Below the pieces are notes generated by a model. It ran no database searches and was not told the DNA's origin. It worked only from the letters and a program-made list of their open reading frames with translations. DNA of 64,000 bases, from contig CAUJNA010001024.1 in NCBI GenBank assembly GCA_963377175.1, forward strand, positions 575,956 to 639,955. Direction: 5' to 3'. The translations under genes were made by a program, and so were the position numbers. The DNA is from Effrenium voratum. Taxonomy: Eukaryota; Sar; Dinophyceae; Suessiales; Symbiodiniaceae. Shown piece after piece: positions 10,950 through 22,342 of this stretch (position 1 is its first letter; every line of letters begins with the position of its first letter).

Positions 10950-12240
10950 GCGGGGATCGGTTTTCAATGGATCAGTGCACTCACAGGGCAGTTTGCGAGT
11001 CAAACGATTTGGGTATGTGTCAAAATGTGGGCACCCCGCTTCCCTGCAGCCTGCCTGAAAAGGGCACCTTCAAGCACAGACCCAATTTGTTGGGGATACG
11101 TGTTACAAGGAATCTCACACGAAGCATGCCCATCCCCACTTCAGGGAGGAGTATGCGCCAATGTGGGCTTGGCGGCGTTGCTTTTGTTGCAGCAAGTAGC
11201 AGCCAGCCATCGGCGAACCATTTCTTGTGAGACACTGCTACACGGTCAATCACGGGCAGTTTGTCGACTCCCAAATTGAACCGCTGTCAGGGGGCGCACA
11301 ACTATATTTGTTTATGGGCCAAATTAAGCCGCCCATGCCTCAAGTATGGCGGGGACACCGCTTAGGACGACCAACTCGTGAGATTCACTGAGAAAGTGTG
11401 CCCTTTGTTTGTCAACATACGTGTGCTGTACACCATAGTTCGGAGCCACGAGGGGTACGTGACAACAGCCTTTGAAGAGGGCGGCACGAAGGTAAAACTA
11501 CAACCTTGGGCAATGCTACATTTGCAGTGACAAAAGGCTCTTCGCGCTTCACACAGAGAACTGACATGAACAGACCTGTACAATGGTTGCTTCAGGACTT
11601 TACCGTGTTAGCTGAATGCTTTGCAATGTTTTTGTGAAAGCAACTCCACGCATGGATGGATCGTTTCTTCTTTGTTACAAGACTCCCTATTTGGCAGCCG
11701 GCGGTCCGCATATCTGGGGGCCTCATGCGTTGTTGGCAGCACCAATGTGGGCATTCATGGCTTGGCAAGAGGCTGAACAAAAACATGTCTACATAGAACA
11801 TGGCTGCATACCATCATCTCCAGCACAACGATGTTTGGGAGTCTATCAGAGACCGCGACTGATGCATGGCTGTTTGCGGCTTGGTTCGACACCAACTCAA
11901 ACAACGGATTCATGGTCGGTGACACGGAACATGGCTCATCCAATAGGGAACGTCCGAAATGGGTGTGGCTAACAATTTAAGAGCTAGGGCTACGCAGGTT
12001 TTAGTCTTTGGTTCCATTTACCAAGGTGCCATTCTAGTACATGCTTTTGAGCCACGGCCAACTGAGTCCTAAACCAGTCCTTCGGTGAAATCTCCGCAGT
12101 CCTTGAAACATCGCATTTTGTGAGAAGGATCAACTACCCTCCAAGCAGCCCAAAGGGAGAAAGAAATGGAAGACGTGGTCATCCATGCACATCGGCTTGG
12201 GCGAGCTTCCGGCTGTTTGGGATCACGGTTCTTCCTTGAA
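10950..12240. other. Intron with no recognised exon
   Basis: It separates two C2 exons. Several short open frames (about 11040-11280, 11616-11970) lack any recognisable motif. No tandem repeat is obvious. Confidence 0.5.
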
Positions 12241-12353
12241 CTTGGCTGTTCCCAGCCATCCGGTTCCTTAGCTTTTCAGCTTCTTAGGGTTTAGTGGTTG
12301 GGTTTCCCCATTGAAACCACTAAAAGTTGCTGTTTTTGTTTCTTTTTGTTAAG
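12241..12353 (+). mobile_element. Introner-like element, family A, abutting an exon
   Basis: It starts CTTGGCTGTTCCCAGCCATC and carries TTAGGGTTTAGTGG with the hairpin partner CCACTAAAAG. It runs through TTTTTGTTTCTTTTTGTTAAG into the C2 exon at 12354. The element's pyrimidine-rich 3' end therefore serves as the polypyrimidine tract and acceptor of that exon. Confidence 0.65.
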
Positions 12354-12475
12354 GTTTCGCTGAAGGCTGAAGGATCGAAAAACGGGCAGCCCAGTTTCCA
12401 CCCGGACTCACAAGGCTTCGCGAAGCGTCAGGCGGCCTTTACCTCCTGCGTGCTGCAGAACTCATCTCCCGAGTG
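12354..12475 (+). CDS. C2-like domain exon (central strands)
   Basis: It reads, near its end, AAFTSCVLQNSSPEW, the C2 signature kxxTxvxxnxxNPxWnExF. The first half (VSLKAEGSKNGQPSFHP) is a loop insertion. The acceptor is GTTAAG|G. The donor is GAGTG|GCCGCT (GC type): with it, the split codon joins the exon at 13731 to give SPEWHEVFRFDTL, matching the NPvWnEvFxF motif without a gap. Phase 0 at the start agrees with exon 10879-10949. Confidence 0.7.
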
Positions 12476-12702
12476 GCCGCTGAGCCGAAGGGGAGAAAAC
12501 CGACCACCGCTTTCTCAATCCCCTTGGCTGGGGTGGAAAAACCCCTCCAAAAGCCGAACCAACATTATTTTTAGGGTGACACTTTTTAGCCGAACCAACA
12601 CTTATTTTGTTGTTTTTCCTTTTCGAAAGGGTGCCCTTTAGACCCTTTTTTTCCCCTAGGCGCTGGAGTCTGAAGTTGGGGTCTAAATCCCCACACTCCA
12701 AA

Positions 12703-12810
12703 GTGGGTGTGTCTTTCTTTGTAGTTAGAGAACTCCTGTTTTGGGTGGGTTTCAAGGAAAACAACATGACAACCACCCATTTTTAGGGTCCCCTATTTTT
12801 GAGACGGACC
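12703..12810 (+). mobile_element. Introner-like element, family B
   Basis: GGGTGTGTCTTTCTTT at the left, a central GGGTTTCAAGGAAAAC and ACCCATTTTTAGGGTCCCC at the right resemble the other family-B copies. The right end is less clear. Confidence 0.5.
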
Positions 12811-13730
12811 CAAGTGTTGGCTAGGGCTGGTAGGCAAACTTTACTCGAATGTCGCATCCTTTGAAGGTTTCTTTTTTGCAATCCAGATGCTGGGATTGAT
12901 TTCATCCCAGCTTTGTCCAGCCCAGAATGATCCAAGGAAGGCGCATACCGTATCCCCAGTAAAAGGAGCCTTCCCCATACATCATTTGCCTCACGTTTCC
13001 ACCAAGGTCAAAAGACAGATTCTAGGCCTGGGTGGATGGCCCTTGTCTCTTGGTTGACGGCTTGGAATTTGGAGACCTGGGCCCCGGTTCTTGATTCCAC
13101 GGTTGCAACTGCAACTGCCGGCCTTGATTTCTCTTTAGGCATCCCGTGGAACCCAACCTTCGTGGTTGGCTTCGAACGAAACTCAAATGAATCCAACCAC
13201 TTCTGAGGTTCCCGCATTTTAGGACACACCCCATCTGTAGCTTTTTCTTTGCGCACCCCTTCCAAGCGTCCGGCTACTGACAGCCCGATGTTGAGACAGT
13301 ACAAACATCCCCCGTGTGTGTTTTTGTATGTTCAGGGTCCTGCAAGATGGAAGGTGCTGCGGGCCTATGATTTGGTGACAAGCTTGCGGCTCACCTTGCA
13401 GCCCGGATATTCCCATTCTCCTTCCCAGGCCCAGACTTGTACGTACAACTTCGCGGGGCAGACTATACGTGGCCATGTTGAGCTTCTCTGAAAATAAGGC
13501 CACTCGCAACATGGGGGGGTTCCATTTCATTTAAATAAATGAAGCCCCCCAAAAAGGGCTACACCCGTAGAACCTTACATTTGTTGAAGACTATTTGTTA
13601 TTTTCTCCTGTTGGCTTTGAAAGAAATCGATCACTACTGGACATATAATGTTTTTTTTTCTAGGGGGCTTAAGCAAATGGACAAAAAAGAACACGGCCCA
13701 TGGCATCGATTCCTGGGCCAAGCGTCGAAG

Positions 13731-13812
13731 GCACGAGGTCTTCCGCTTCGACACCCTGCGCTTGGATCCCACCGCGGTCTTGGTGGCCTGGGTGGTCCGA
13801 ACCCTGGGATCG
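13731..13812 (+). CDS. C2-like domain exon (late strands)
   Basis: It reads HEVFRFDTLRLDPTAVLVAW, corresponding to WnExFxFxv...L.V.V of C2 domains. The acceptor is CGTCGAAG|G. The donor is placed at ATCG|GCCCAG because a terminal-inverted-repeat element begins there (AGTGGATGG); an alternative is GCCTGG|GTGGTC at 13792. Both leave phase 0, compatible with exon 14543. Confidence 0.65.
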
Positions 13813-13999
13813 GCCCAGTGGATGGACCAAATCCGTTTCGCACCACGCAATGAAACCATGGTTGAAGCCAGAACTTGTTGGTATTTGCGGGGGAATCAAA
13901 CCATGGGAAACCAGAATTTGTTGGTATTTACAGGGTGAATCCAATCATTCCAGGGTTTCTTAAGTGGTGCGAAATGGATTTCATCCATCCACAGTAGGC
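13813..13999 (+). mobile_element. Introner-like element, family D, with inverted-repeat ends
   Basis: The left end AGTGGATGGACCAAATCCGT plus TTCGCACCA is matched in inverse by the right end TGGTGCGAAATGGATTTCATC plus CATCCACAG. The interior repeats TTGTTGGTATTTGCGGGG twice in diverged form. The right end CATCCACAG is a good acceptor-like sequence. The element begins at the inferred donor of the preceding C2 exon. Confidence 0.7.
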
Positions 14000-14542
14000 T
14001 TGGCTCGGTTCTGGTGTCCAGTAACGCAGGTTCTCCGCTGTTCTCCGTTTGCGGCACCCTGATTTGTTTTTTTGCTTGGTAAAGATTTCGAGGAGCTCTC
14101 CAAATCGCTTGGGGCCTGGTTGTCCTTTTAACAAACACGAGGAAGGCGTCACTTTCGCGGACCTTGCCATCGAAAAAGCGCATTTCCCAGAGGATGGAAA
14201 CGGCCCTGGCCTGCAGCTGATGCAAACATGGCCTGAGTTGATTTGCCAATTCGCTGAGTGCAACGGCTCCGATCCCTCCGGGTGTTTTGTTTGGAATACT
14301 TTGTGAAACCGTGTGAAAACAAAAAAACAACGGCAGTTATACAAGGGGCATCCTACAACCCGTGACAAAGGTGTGTTCGTGTGGTTGTTCGCAGTGGCCT
14401 GCCACGACTCACGACTTAAAAAAGGCGAGTTTCTTGCCCGCAAGGTCCTGGTTTTCCGGAAAGCTTTTCTCAGCTGTGTGGCCCGGCTACAGTTCATGCC
14501 TTCAATTGCCACGATCTTTGGACCTCGTGCCACCCGACGCAG
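14000..14542. other. Intron, possible additional exon near 14140-14200
   Basis: A plus frame reading EGVTFADLAIEKAHFPED follows CACGAG|G at about 14141 and is open, but the minus strand is open too and C2 alignment does not need it. Otherwise nothing recognisable is present. Confidence 0.35.
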
Positions 14543-14698
14543 GTCGCGGCTCCCGGGGAGAACGTGAAGGAGGTCATGGACGGAGCCGCCCTGGGACTGG
14601 ATGAGGACCTCAGCGGTTCCCCGGCGGTCCTTTTGCCTTTGAGTCCCGAGTTCCGTTCAGCGGAGAAAAAACAAAACTCGAAGGCAGAGCCTCCAGAT
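14543..14698 (+). CDS. Exon following the C2-like domain, acidic then charged
   Basis: It reads VAAPGENVKEVMDGAALGLD and continues EDLSGSPAVLLPLS before a lysine-rich tail. The acceptor is CGACGCAG|G and the donor CCAGAT|GTCCCA; 52 codons in phase 0 on both sides. The GAALGLDEDL segment could be the last C2 strand (iGxaxixL), followed by a linker. It has no start codon, so a methionine-anchored search misses it. Confidence 0.7.
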
Positions 14699-15293
14699 GT
14701 CCCAAGACTATGTTCAATTTGGTTCAAGCGTAGCTAGGAACCCGGGTAAAAAAGGTCAAAATACACCTTTTGGCAACGGCCGGTCAGTTGTGTCCCGTGA
14801 TTTTCCCAAATGGGGCAGCAGCAACCGCCGAGAAAGACGGCTGGCGTGTGTCCGCTGCAGAGTGAAGCCATGGCTGCTCTCATGTCTTGTATTTTTTGCT
14901 TGCTTGGTTATGCTTGGAGGATTGCTGTTTGTTTATTAGGGGCTGGGGAGCTACTTCAGGCCCAGTGAGTGATCATGATTGCCCCATAGCTGTAGCGCGG
15001 CTTTCTATATTCCCGCTGTTGTGTGTGTTTTACCATTACCATGTCAGCTGATGTTTCGCCTAACCAAGTTTCTTTTAATGTCAACCCAGCATTGATTAGT
15101 CCGAGTTGATGAGCAAAGCTTATTTGCGTTCCAAAGGGATCCTTCACTTTGGGCGAACCATAATGAAACATACCCCCCCCAGCTTCTTGTCAGAGCCCTC
15201 GATTCATGTTTTGGGTGCTATGATCTATTTTGAAAACTTGGGCACTTAGACCCTCAGGGTTGCCCTCCCCAGCAAATCCCTCCTCAGTCCGGC

Positions 15294-15412
15294 CAAATCG
15301 AGCCGCAGCAACTGCCGAATGCGAATGACACTCACACGGCGGGGGGACCGACGCTGGGCAAATCGAGCCGCAGCGACACGCGAATGACTCTCACGCAGGG
15401 GGGACCGACACT
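15294..15412. repeat. Tandem duplication, 65-bp unit
   Basis: CAAATCGAGCCGCAGC occurs at 15294 and 15359. Both copies continue with CGAATGAC/TCTCAC and a GGGGGGACCGAC end. Two copies only. Confidence 0.8.
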
Positions 15413-15954
15413 AGCATAAGTGACCTTTTCAAGGGGCAGGTGACCTCGATTCGCATCCTCACTGAGACTCAAATGACACGCTTTGACACTCAAAACGCCA
15501 TGTTCGGAGTTTCCGGGTCGGCCCCAATCAAATGTGGCAGTTGTCACATTTCGACACGGGCAGCCGTTCGATTTCAACAGAATCCCAACCCCTATCAAGA
15601 TAAAAAGGGCACTTAGCAAACGAATCAAAGGGTCACTTTGGCCACCGACACGGCCGTAAGTGCCCTTGATTCAAAAACACGTGAAGTGCTCTTCATTTGA
15701 GGGCCCTAAAAATATGCTGGCCCTATAAACCCACCAGATTGCTTCATCCGGGGTCAACAGAATTAGGTCCTCTACCCAGTTGTTCAGTGGCACTTGTGTC
15801 TTTTTTGTTGGGCAGATTCCCGCAGATTCCCAACTCACAATAGGATCCACCCCTACAAAGGCTTCCTTTTTGCCGGCGAGCAGGTCACAGGTTGAAGCTG
15901 AGTCGTGGGGTTGGGAAATCTTGCGGTAACTGCGGATGGACAAGTCGTAAACCA

Positions 15955-16161
15955 GTTTATAGATAGTTTGTCCCAGTATTCATGGTTCACCCCATCCCAT
16001 TTGGCTGCGGCTCAAAAAGCCGGTACCAAAATGGGTTGCCCTGGTAAGTGGAAACATGAACCAAAACCTGCGCAACCCCTCCTGTTTAATTTTGAGCCAC
16101 ACCCAATTTGTTTTGATCATAGATTTTGTCTATCCACAGTTGTCGTGCGCTGATGCTGCAG
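15955..16161 (+). mobile_element. Possible family D element ending at an acceptor
   Basis: The stretch at about 16123-16140 reads GATTTTGTCTATCCACAG, matching the right end of family D copies (GATTTTGTCCATCCACAG). The left end near 15955 is only weakly similar. Two CAG acceptors (16140, 16161) follow. Confidence 0.35.
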
Positions 16162-16230
16162 GAAGAGCTGCAAAACCTCTCGCACATGGAGGCGGTCACT
16201 GGAAAGTCCACGCCCCAGGGGATGGTGGAG
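16162..16230 (+). CDS. Exon, unrecognised, 23 codons
   Basis: It reads EELQNLSHMEAVTGKSTPQG then MVE. The acceptor is GATGCTGCAG|G and the donor GGTGGAG|GTGCGA. Phase 0 on both ends, consistent with exons 14543-14698 and 17124-17219. No family recognised. Confidence 0.6.
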
Positions 16231-17123
16231 GTGCGAATTGCGCCATTCCCGCTTGGCAGCTTGTCAGTGCCAGGATGCTCAGAAAGCCCGGCCAAGAACG
16301 AATGGGTGGGATTGAGTGCTTGAAAGTTAGCATTGTTGTGCCAGCACTTGTCTTTGCAGTTGACTTCAGCTATAATGAACTCGTTCCCTTTGAGACCTTT
16401 GAGGTTGGTGAATGATGATGTTTCGTCCGGATTCCATGTCTGAGTGAGAAGGTAGTCGTCATATGTTCATTGCGATCTTCACCGGAGAGAAAACACATAA
16501 TGTGACTCGTTGGCGTTCCGAAGAGTTGCCCATTTGCCTTGCTGCAAGTCAGCAACATGGGGATGAAGAGGGCAGGTCCGTGCGAATCGTTCACTCAGGT
16601 CGCCCTTGGTTGGGTTGGACTGTTTTGTGGGGAAAGCATAGTGCTCCCGAGCAATCTCCAAGCCGGCTCCAAGCCAAAGACGGCGACGCTGATTCAATGA
16701 ACATATTTTGATCTTAGCGGTTTTGCCATGTCAAGGTGGCCATTTTGCGAACGACCCATAGTCCTGTTGTGACTGGTGACCCTCATCTATTTTTGCAGAT
16801 GTTTCACGGTTTGCGCATCGTCTGACAATGAAACAGTTACTACCTGTCAGATCAACATGAAACCCAACAAAACGCAGTTCCCTCCCCCCGAAGGATATGT
16901 CTCTCGAAGCGACGTTTGCTTTGAGAGACTGCCATGACAATCTCCAGCGGAATAAAACAGTTCGTCCAACCTCCATCCGCGAGATCCTTATGTCAGATGT
17001 CGAATTGGAGACCCTCTGACCATCATTTAGGCAGGGTTCATGGCGCCCACTTTTCAGGTGGCTCCAACTCTTCAACATCATAGCCGAGTGGTTTCCTTTG
17101 GTCGGTGTCCGGACTCTCTGCAG

Positions 17124-17219
17124 GACTTTGCACCAGGAGAAGCCGCAGTTTACCTCCGCCCTCCAGGCTCCGGCGAGTGCCAGTTGGCTCGTTGCGAGGC
17201 GCTCTGTCCACTGCTTGAG
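17124..17219 (+). CDS. Exon, unrecognised, 32 codons
   Basis: It reads DFAPGEAAVYLRPPGSGECQ and continues to CPLLE. The acceptor is CTCTGCAG|G and the donor CTTGAG|GTTTAT; phase 0 on both sides. Three cysteines occur, with no recognisable zinc motif. Immediately downstream (about 17255-17340) is a CAT/CAGCAC-rich microsatellite in the intron. Confidence 0.65.
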
Positions 17220-17778
17220 GTTTATAAGGTCGACATAAACCTGTTGTTATCATCGTCATCACCAGCACCAGCACCAGCACCGTCAGCATCATCGGCGCGG
17301 CGGCATCGTTATCCTCATCCTCCTCTTCATTATCAGGATGCATTAAATCAGAATGGCATTTGGTCCTTGCACCCCCGAGAAGGTTCTCAAGTTCCTTTGG
17401 CAACCCCTTCTGAAACGATTCCAAGCTCTAAGGTCCTTAGGGTTTCGGGGCTTTCTCCCGAATTACGGAAACCGTTCCAATCAATGCAGTGAATGTATGC
17501 ATTGGGGGAAGGCTGTCGCCAAATCAGCAGCATATAGAAGCGCTCACATGAATGCCCGCTTCTGATTTGTGTTCTGCAATGGGTTCAATGTATCGAGTCC
17601 GAATTGTGACATCCATCCATCATGTTGTTTGGTTCATCGTGATCTTGCAACACCAAATTGTCAATTTAGCAGAGCACCGGCCGAGGCACACTAGTCAAGC
17701 AATACAGACCTGTTTGTTTGTGTGTTTGCACACTTTATTGCTTGGTTGGTTGCTTATTTGTTTGTTTATTGTTTGTAT

Positions 17779-17779
<1 letters not shown>

Positions 17780-17810
<31 letters not shown>

Positions 17811-17830
17811 GTTTGTTAGTTAGTTTGTTG
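17780..17830. repeat. TTAG microsatellite
   Basis: GTTAGTTAGTTAG runs as seven or so units, flanked by degenerate GTTTGTTT repeats up to about 17880. Confidence 0.9.
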
Positions 17831-18482
17831 GTTAGTGTGTTGTTTGTTTGATTCATTGTTTGTGGTTAGGCAGTTTTTGTTTGGCTACCACCTTCTAAGA
17901 CTCTCACTGACGCACATGCTGCGCTTGCATGAACCAGCGTGCCAGCGTGAGTGGGTTGAATCCACATCGGAGCAAACATAAACATTTAATGCGCGCAAGG
18001 GCCAGGATATTATCTCATGTTTGTTATTCTCCTGAAAACTTTGGGGTCAGTGGGGCTTGTTCTGGTCACAGGGCTGTGCTTGCGGGGTGCCAGCCCAGGC
18101 ACAGCGCGGTGGATTTGTTTGATCCCACCTTCCTTGAGAGGGAACACACTCTGTTTTTGTGCCACGGCACCAATGTTAGGAATGGTTTAGTCAGCGCAAG
18201 CAAGATGCAATGTAATGAACGCCCAGAAAGCTGGGAACCTGAGCCCAAATAAGGGCATTTGACCACAGCTCATGTGCTTCTAACGCGCCCGGTTCGAGGC
18301 AAAATGTTCTAGAGATTTGGCTGAAGATACGGAACCCTGAAACTCCTTCTTGGAGCCAACATACTGGTAGCATGAACTTCGCAAAACCTGGGCTTATAAG
18401 TCAAGCAATCAACCGTCGCCGTTTTGTTTGGGTGAACCCTCACACCAAGAAGTCCCCCCTCCCCATGCGGACATTCTGCCAG

Positions 18483-18538
18483 GAGTCGTTCCAGCGCCTC
18501 ATGAAACGAGCAGACCGCGAAGAGGATTCCGAGGCGAG
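18483..18538 (+). CDS. Exon, charged helical segment
   Basis: It reads ESFQRLMKRADREEDSEA, rich in alternating charges. The acceptor is TTCTGCCAG|G and the donor GGCGAG|GTATGG. Starts in phase 0 like the previous exon ends; it leaves two bases, which do not fit the next recognised exon (20867, phase 0), so an exon is missing or the gene ends between them. Confidence 0.65.
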
Positions 18539-19512
18539 GTATGGGTTTACAATGCAAATGAATGGGGAACCAAGGCCTCAGTGCCCCATTTTTCATTTTC
18601 TTGCAGGGGGCATCTATCAGCAAAATCCGGGGGCGTTTCGGTCCCGTGGCCGCTGGAGGTCTGGGTGTCTAAACAACTCATGAGGTTCAGGTTGGGACTA
18701 TCCCGATAAACTTGAACCTAGGCACGTTCTTACAGACCTCACGTGGTTCTGTGCAATTGTGTGGCGAGCTCACCTGGGAGCAAAACCAGCTTTGGCTGCA
18801 TGATGAAGGTCTGCACTTAAGGATTCCTGAATTTAAGATGAGGAGTTGCAGTAATGAGTGAAGAGGTGATTATTGGCTTCCGAATTCATGCAGGGAGTGG
18901 TGCTCTTTGTTGGCGCCATGTTGCTTGAACCGGATGCTGATGGGGCGACCTGTACGAGCCGCAGGTGATGCGTTTGCGCAAGCTGGCGATGGCTCAGCTC
19001 ACTGGTACGGAGTTGGGGGCGCCCAGGGGCCGCAACGCATGCGACACAACTTTGTCGGGTTGTTTACTGGGGCCAAGGTCACCCCAATCAGATGTCAGGT
19101 TTTTGTTGTTTTGTTTTTTTCTTGTTCTTTTTCTTTACATCTAAGAAGCAAACAGAGTGAGCTCACATCACCCGGATCTCCCAAACTTGGCTGCCCCTAG
19201 CAATTGGGGAGCATGAGAATGCATGAATGCACCTTCCATGTACGCGGATGCACTTGTGAGCTTGCCAGAGGCACGCCCGTTTCCGCAGAAAACAGGATGA
19301 TTCAGCAGAGCATGCAAGCCAAGTGCCTGATGTCCCGTTCGCGTTGCCACAAGGCCCACAGAAGATCTGAAGTTCTCTCAGAAGCAGGTCAAGGCGACTG
19401 AGCGACTGCTCTCCTGCTCGCTGGGTACAAAGGGGACCGTCAGATTGTCGTGGGAAGTTGGGGCAGTTTGGTTGTTCTACTTTCTCAAAACCGACGATGA
19501 CGCCAACCTTTT

Positions 19513-19725
19513 CTAGGTCCCCCAGTAGTGCCCTTCTCTCCCCTTTTTGGGGGGAGGGTTCCCCTACTAAAATAGACAAAACCGAAAAACAACAAAGAAG
19601 AACAAACAGGTACCCTTCTTCTAACCATTTCCATCCTCTCCTTTTTCGGTGAGGGTTCCCCTAGACACAGAAAAACAAATCGGGTACCCTTATTCTAACC
19701 TCTCGACTCTCTACTGGAGGACCTC
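19513..19725 (+). repeat. Dispersed repeat, family C (copy 1)
   Basis: It begins CTAGGTCCCCCAGTAGTGCC and has GGGGGGAGGGTTCCCCTACT, AAAATAGACAAAA, GGTACCCTT and TCTCTACTGGAGGACC. A partial internal duplication repeats GAGGGTTCCCCTA...GGTACCCTT. It is clearly related to the copy at 27842-27957. Confidence 0.75.
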
Positions 19726-20686
19726 GTTTCAGAGGGGCGCAAGGCAACGCGGCCTGCTTCGGCCCAGCAATTTGGGATTGTGGGGCAAGTGTCGATGTCA
19801 AGGCTGCGGGGAGAACATCGCAGTGACGCACTTCCCGGACTGTTCGCTGAAACTGGCCATTTAGAAACCCCTTATCAAGTGGTGTGGGCAGCCTTTAGTG
19901 ACACCAGCCAGCACCACCAACCACTGCTCTTTGGAGAGTACCAAGGGATTCTTGACATGGGAGAAAGCAGTTGGGGGGTGCTGGAACCTTTGTTTGGTTC
20001 AGGCCTCAGGATCTCGGTTCCTTGGTTGAGGCTCGTTTTAGGTTGACACTCGGTAGGCACGCCTCTGGCAAGGACTCAGGCAAAAACTCCCGTGAGAGAG
20101 ACAGAGAGAGCTCGTGAGAGATGTGCGGGTGTGTTTGACTAGGTTCAGAGATGTTCAGAGTGTCCCAGAGTTGGCCCAAGATTGATTGTATTGAAGGTGA
20201 GAGTGGCTAGTGGCTATGTTTCACCTGGAGTGCTGCAAACCAGATCCTTCGCACATAGCGGATGCCATTGCCGCTGGGCTCCCTGGTTAAAAGGAGAACC
20301 TATGCGTCAACTCCTTCAAACACTTCAGGTGGTTGGATGAACTAGCAATCCTGTTGTAGTGGTGCCCCAATCCGGCCATTTTGGATTTGGGGTAGGGATT
20401 CCCCCACTTAGAGCAACCCAGTACCAGGTTTTGGGTAGACCCCCAAATTCCCGGCTGAATTTCAACAGGTACGCCCTCAAAAGTGGTTGGGCAAATGATA
20501 GTCTGTCACTGGAAACGTGCGAAGTGAATGTCTGGTCATGTGATGAAGTACTCCTTTTTGCATTTTATACTATGTGCATGGACACCCGTCTGAGGTTTGG
20601 CCAACATGTCCGGCAGTCTCAGTTCCATTTGGAAGGGCTCCGGGGGGGAGAGTAACATTTTCTCCGCAAAAACCAGGGGCCTCACT
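19726..20686. other. Intron or gap with an unresolved exon candidate
   Basis: A frame at about 19741-19863 includes KCRCQGCGENIAVTHFPDCS and then a stop. The cysteine spacing is suggestive but no family fits, and the phase does not settle it. GAGA-rich sequence lies at about 20094-20130. Confidence 0.3.
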
Positions 20687-20785
20687 ACTTGGTGGTTCCC
20701 AGCCATGCGATTCTTTAGCATGGTAGCTGTTTAGGCCCACTCAAAAGCTTAGCACCTTTTGAGCAGGGATCTGAGGACAGTTCAG
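20687..20785 (+). mobile_element. Introner-like element, family A
   Basis: ACTTGGTGGTTCCCAGCCAT at the left and GGGATCTGAGGACAGTTCAG at the right match other family-A copies; the hairpin region is AAGCTTAGCACCTTTTGAGC. It ends about 80 bp before the exon at 20867. Confidence 0.7.
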
Positions 20786-20866
20786 ACCAAATGTCCAATG
20801 TCAGCCAGGGGAAGCCATCATTTTGGGCCATGACTCCGCGCGCGCGGCAAAGAACATCGACGCCAG

Positions 20867-20941
20867 GGGGAGGGCGGCCTGGCTCTCACCGAGCGGCGCT
20901 GGAACGAGGTCTCCAATCTCCGCGAGGCCTTCGAGCTTCGA
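20867..20941 (+). CDS. Exon, unrecognised, 25 codons
   Basis: It reads GLALTERRWNEVSNLREAFE, a likely amphipathic helix. The acceptor is CGACGCCAG|G and the donor CTTCGA|GTGGGA. Phase 0 at both ends. A second frame (AKNIDARGRAAWLS) is also open across the region, but its codon pattern looks less protein-like. Two family-A elements bracket the exon. Confidence 0.55.
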
Positions 20942-20965
20942 GTGGGAAGCGCTCGCCCCGTTGAG

Positions 20966-21041
20966 CCATCCGGGTCCTTAGCCTTGAGCTTCTCAGTTGG
21001 TTTTGTGGTTGGGACTTTTAGCGGTTGGGATCTCAGGACAG
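20966..21041 (+). mobile_element. Introner-like element, family A (short copy)
   Basis: It has CCATCCGGGTCCTTAGCC, TTTTAGCGGTTGGGATC and TCAGGACAG; the left end of the family (CTTGGTGGTTCCCAG) is missing. It begins within 25 bp of the donor of exon 20867-20941. Confidence 0.55.
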
Positions 21042-22257
21042 GCTGGTGCGATAGGGAAAGACCCAGGGTGTGGGACTGAACCTGTCTGAAAGGAAACCGC
21101 AAGGGATGGTTTATAGGGGGCATTCCCTCAGTCTTTGATGGGCACCAGCAAGTTTTTGGCTGGCCCGGAATTGGGAACATCCAGTTGCTGGAAGGAATTT
21201 TGGAGGTCTGCGTACTTGCTTGGGTACATTTGGGTACCCTCTTTGCAATCAATGGAAGTGGACAGGGGAGTCTACAACACTGCTGTGCACTGATTGTTCA
21301 GTGGATGGTATTGATTTTGGAGTTGTTTCTAAGGGAGGCCACATGGCAATGCCTAACTTTGGCACATACCCTGTGTTGTGTCCATGGTGTTGTTGGGAAC
21401 ACCTTGCAGTGCCATCCAAACCGAGGTGCCGTTGCTTGATCAATTAATATATGTGTCAAGAGCAGCGTAATGACAGTTTTGAGATGCCGTATTGGGGGTA
21501 TGAATTGTCCTTCAGGCATTGCTTCTTGGAAGGGAATGCACTGGCGTGCTGTGACCGTATGATTTGGGCAAGAAGAACAACATGTGCTTAGCTCGTACTT
21601 TGGGTCGAATTTTCAGGACGTCCGATGCTCTATCCACAGTGGAAATAGACCTACTTGGGTTGATACGTTGCATCCAAGCTCAGAGTCAGACTGTGCACCC
21701 CCTTGCATGTCGTGGACTGAGTGTAGAGACAACCAAAGAACTATGTCAGTGGCGCCTTTAGAGCTTTGCCCAAGATGATGATTTCTGTCTTACAAAGGGG
21801 TATGTTCGTACAACCGTTGAAACTGACCAAACCACCCGGACATAGCCAGGTTCATAGTCTTCCTGACGGTCTTAATTCGCATATGTGAAATTTTGGGCAG
21901 AACTCCGGGTGTTGCCCAGTAAGGGCACGTTTTAATCGAGGTTCACGCGCGTTTTTTTTTGGCATTTGGTTCAAGTTTTAGGTTCTTGTCGTGGTTGAGC
22001 CCCGCCCTCCCCAGTGGCCCAGTCCCATGTTTGCCGAACAGATGCACAAGTGCTCGCATCAACCCTCGCATTGGCAGGCCCATCCAGAAAAAGACACCTA
22101 TGCGGGGAGCGAGCTCATTTTGAGCAAGACGTAGAAAGACGCAACAACACAAGGCGCCAGAGAACGCGCACGGCAACAGAACGAGCGCCACAACTTCACT
22201 TGCTTGCGTTGCTACTTCCTGTAAAGTTCATTTATAGCGAATGAGTCGATTACGCAG

Positions 22258-22342
22258 GTGCTTGTTTGCAAGTATCTCGTCATCGCTCGGCATCCTCTGT
22301 CAGACGTGCGAGTTTCGGAACTAGCGGAGGTTCTGGCCCGCA
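22258..22342 (+). CDS. Exon, unrecognised helical segment
   Basis: It reads VIARHPLSDVRVSELAEVLA. The acceptor is ATTACGCAG|G. The donor is inferred as CGCA|GTGGCT, because only that leaves the single base needed to enter the next exon (24146) in frame; the frame itself remains open to about 22540, so a later donor is possible. Confidence 0.5.
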
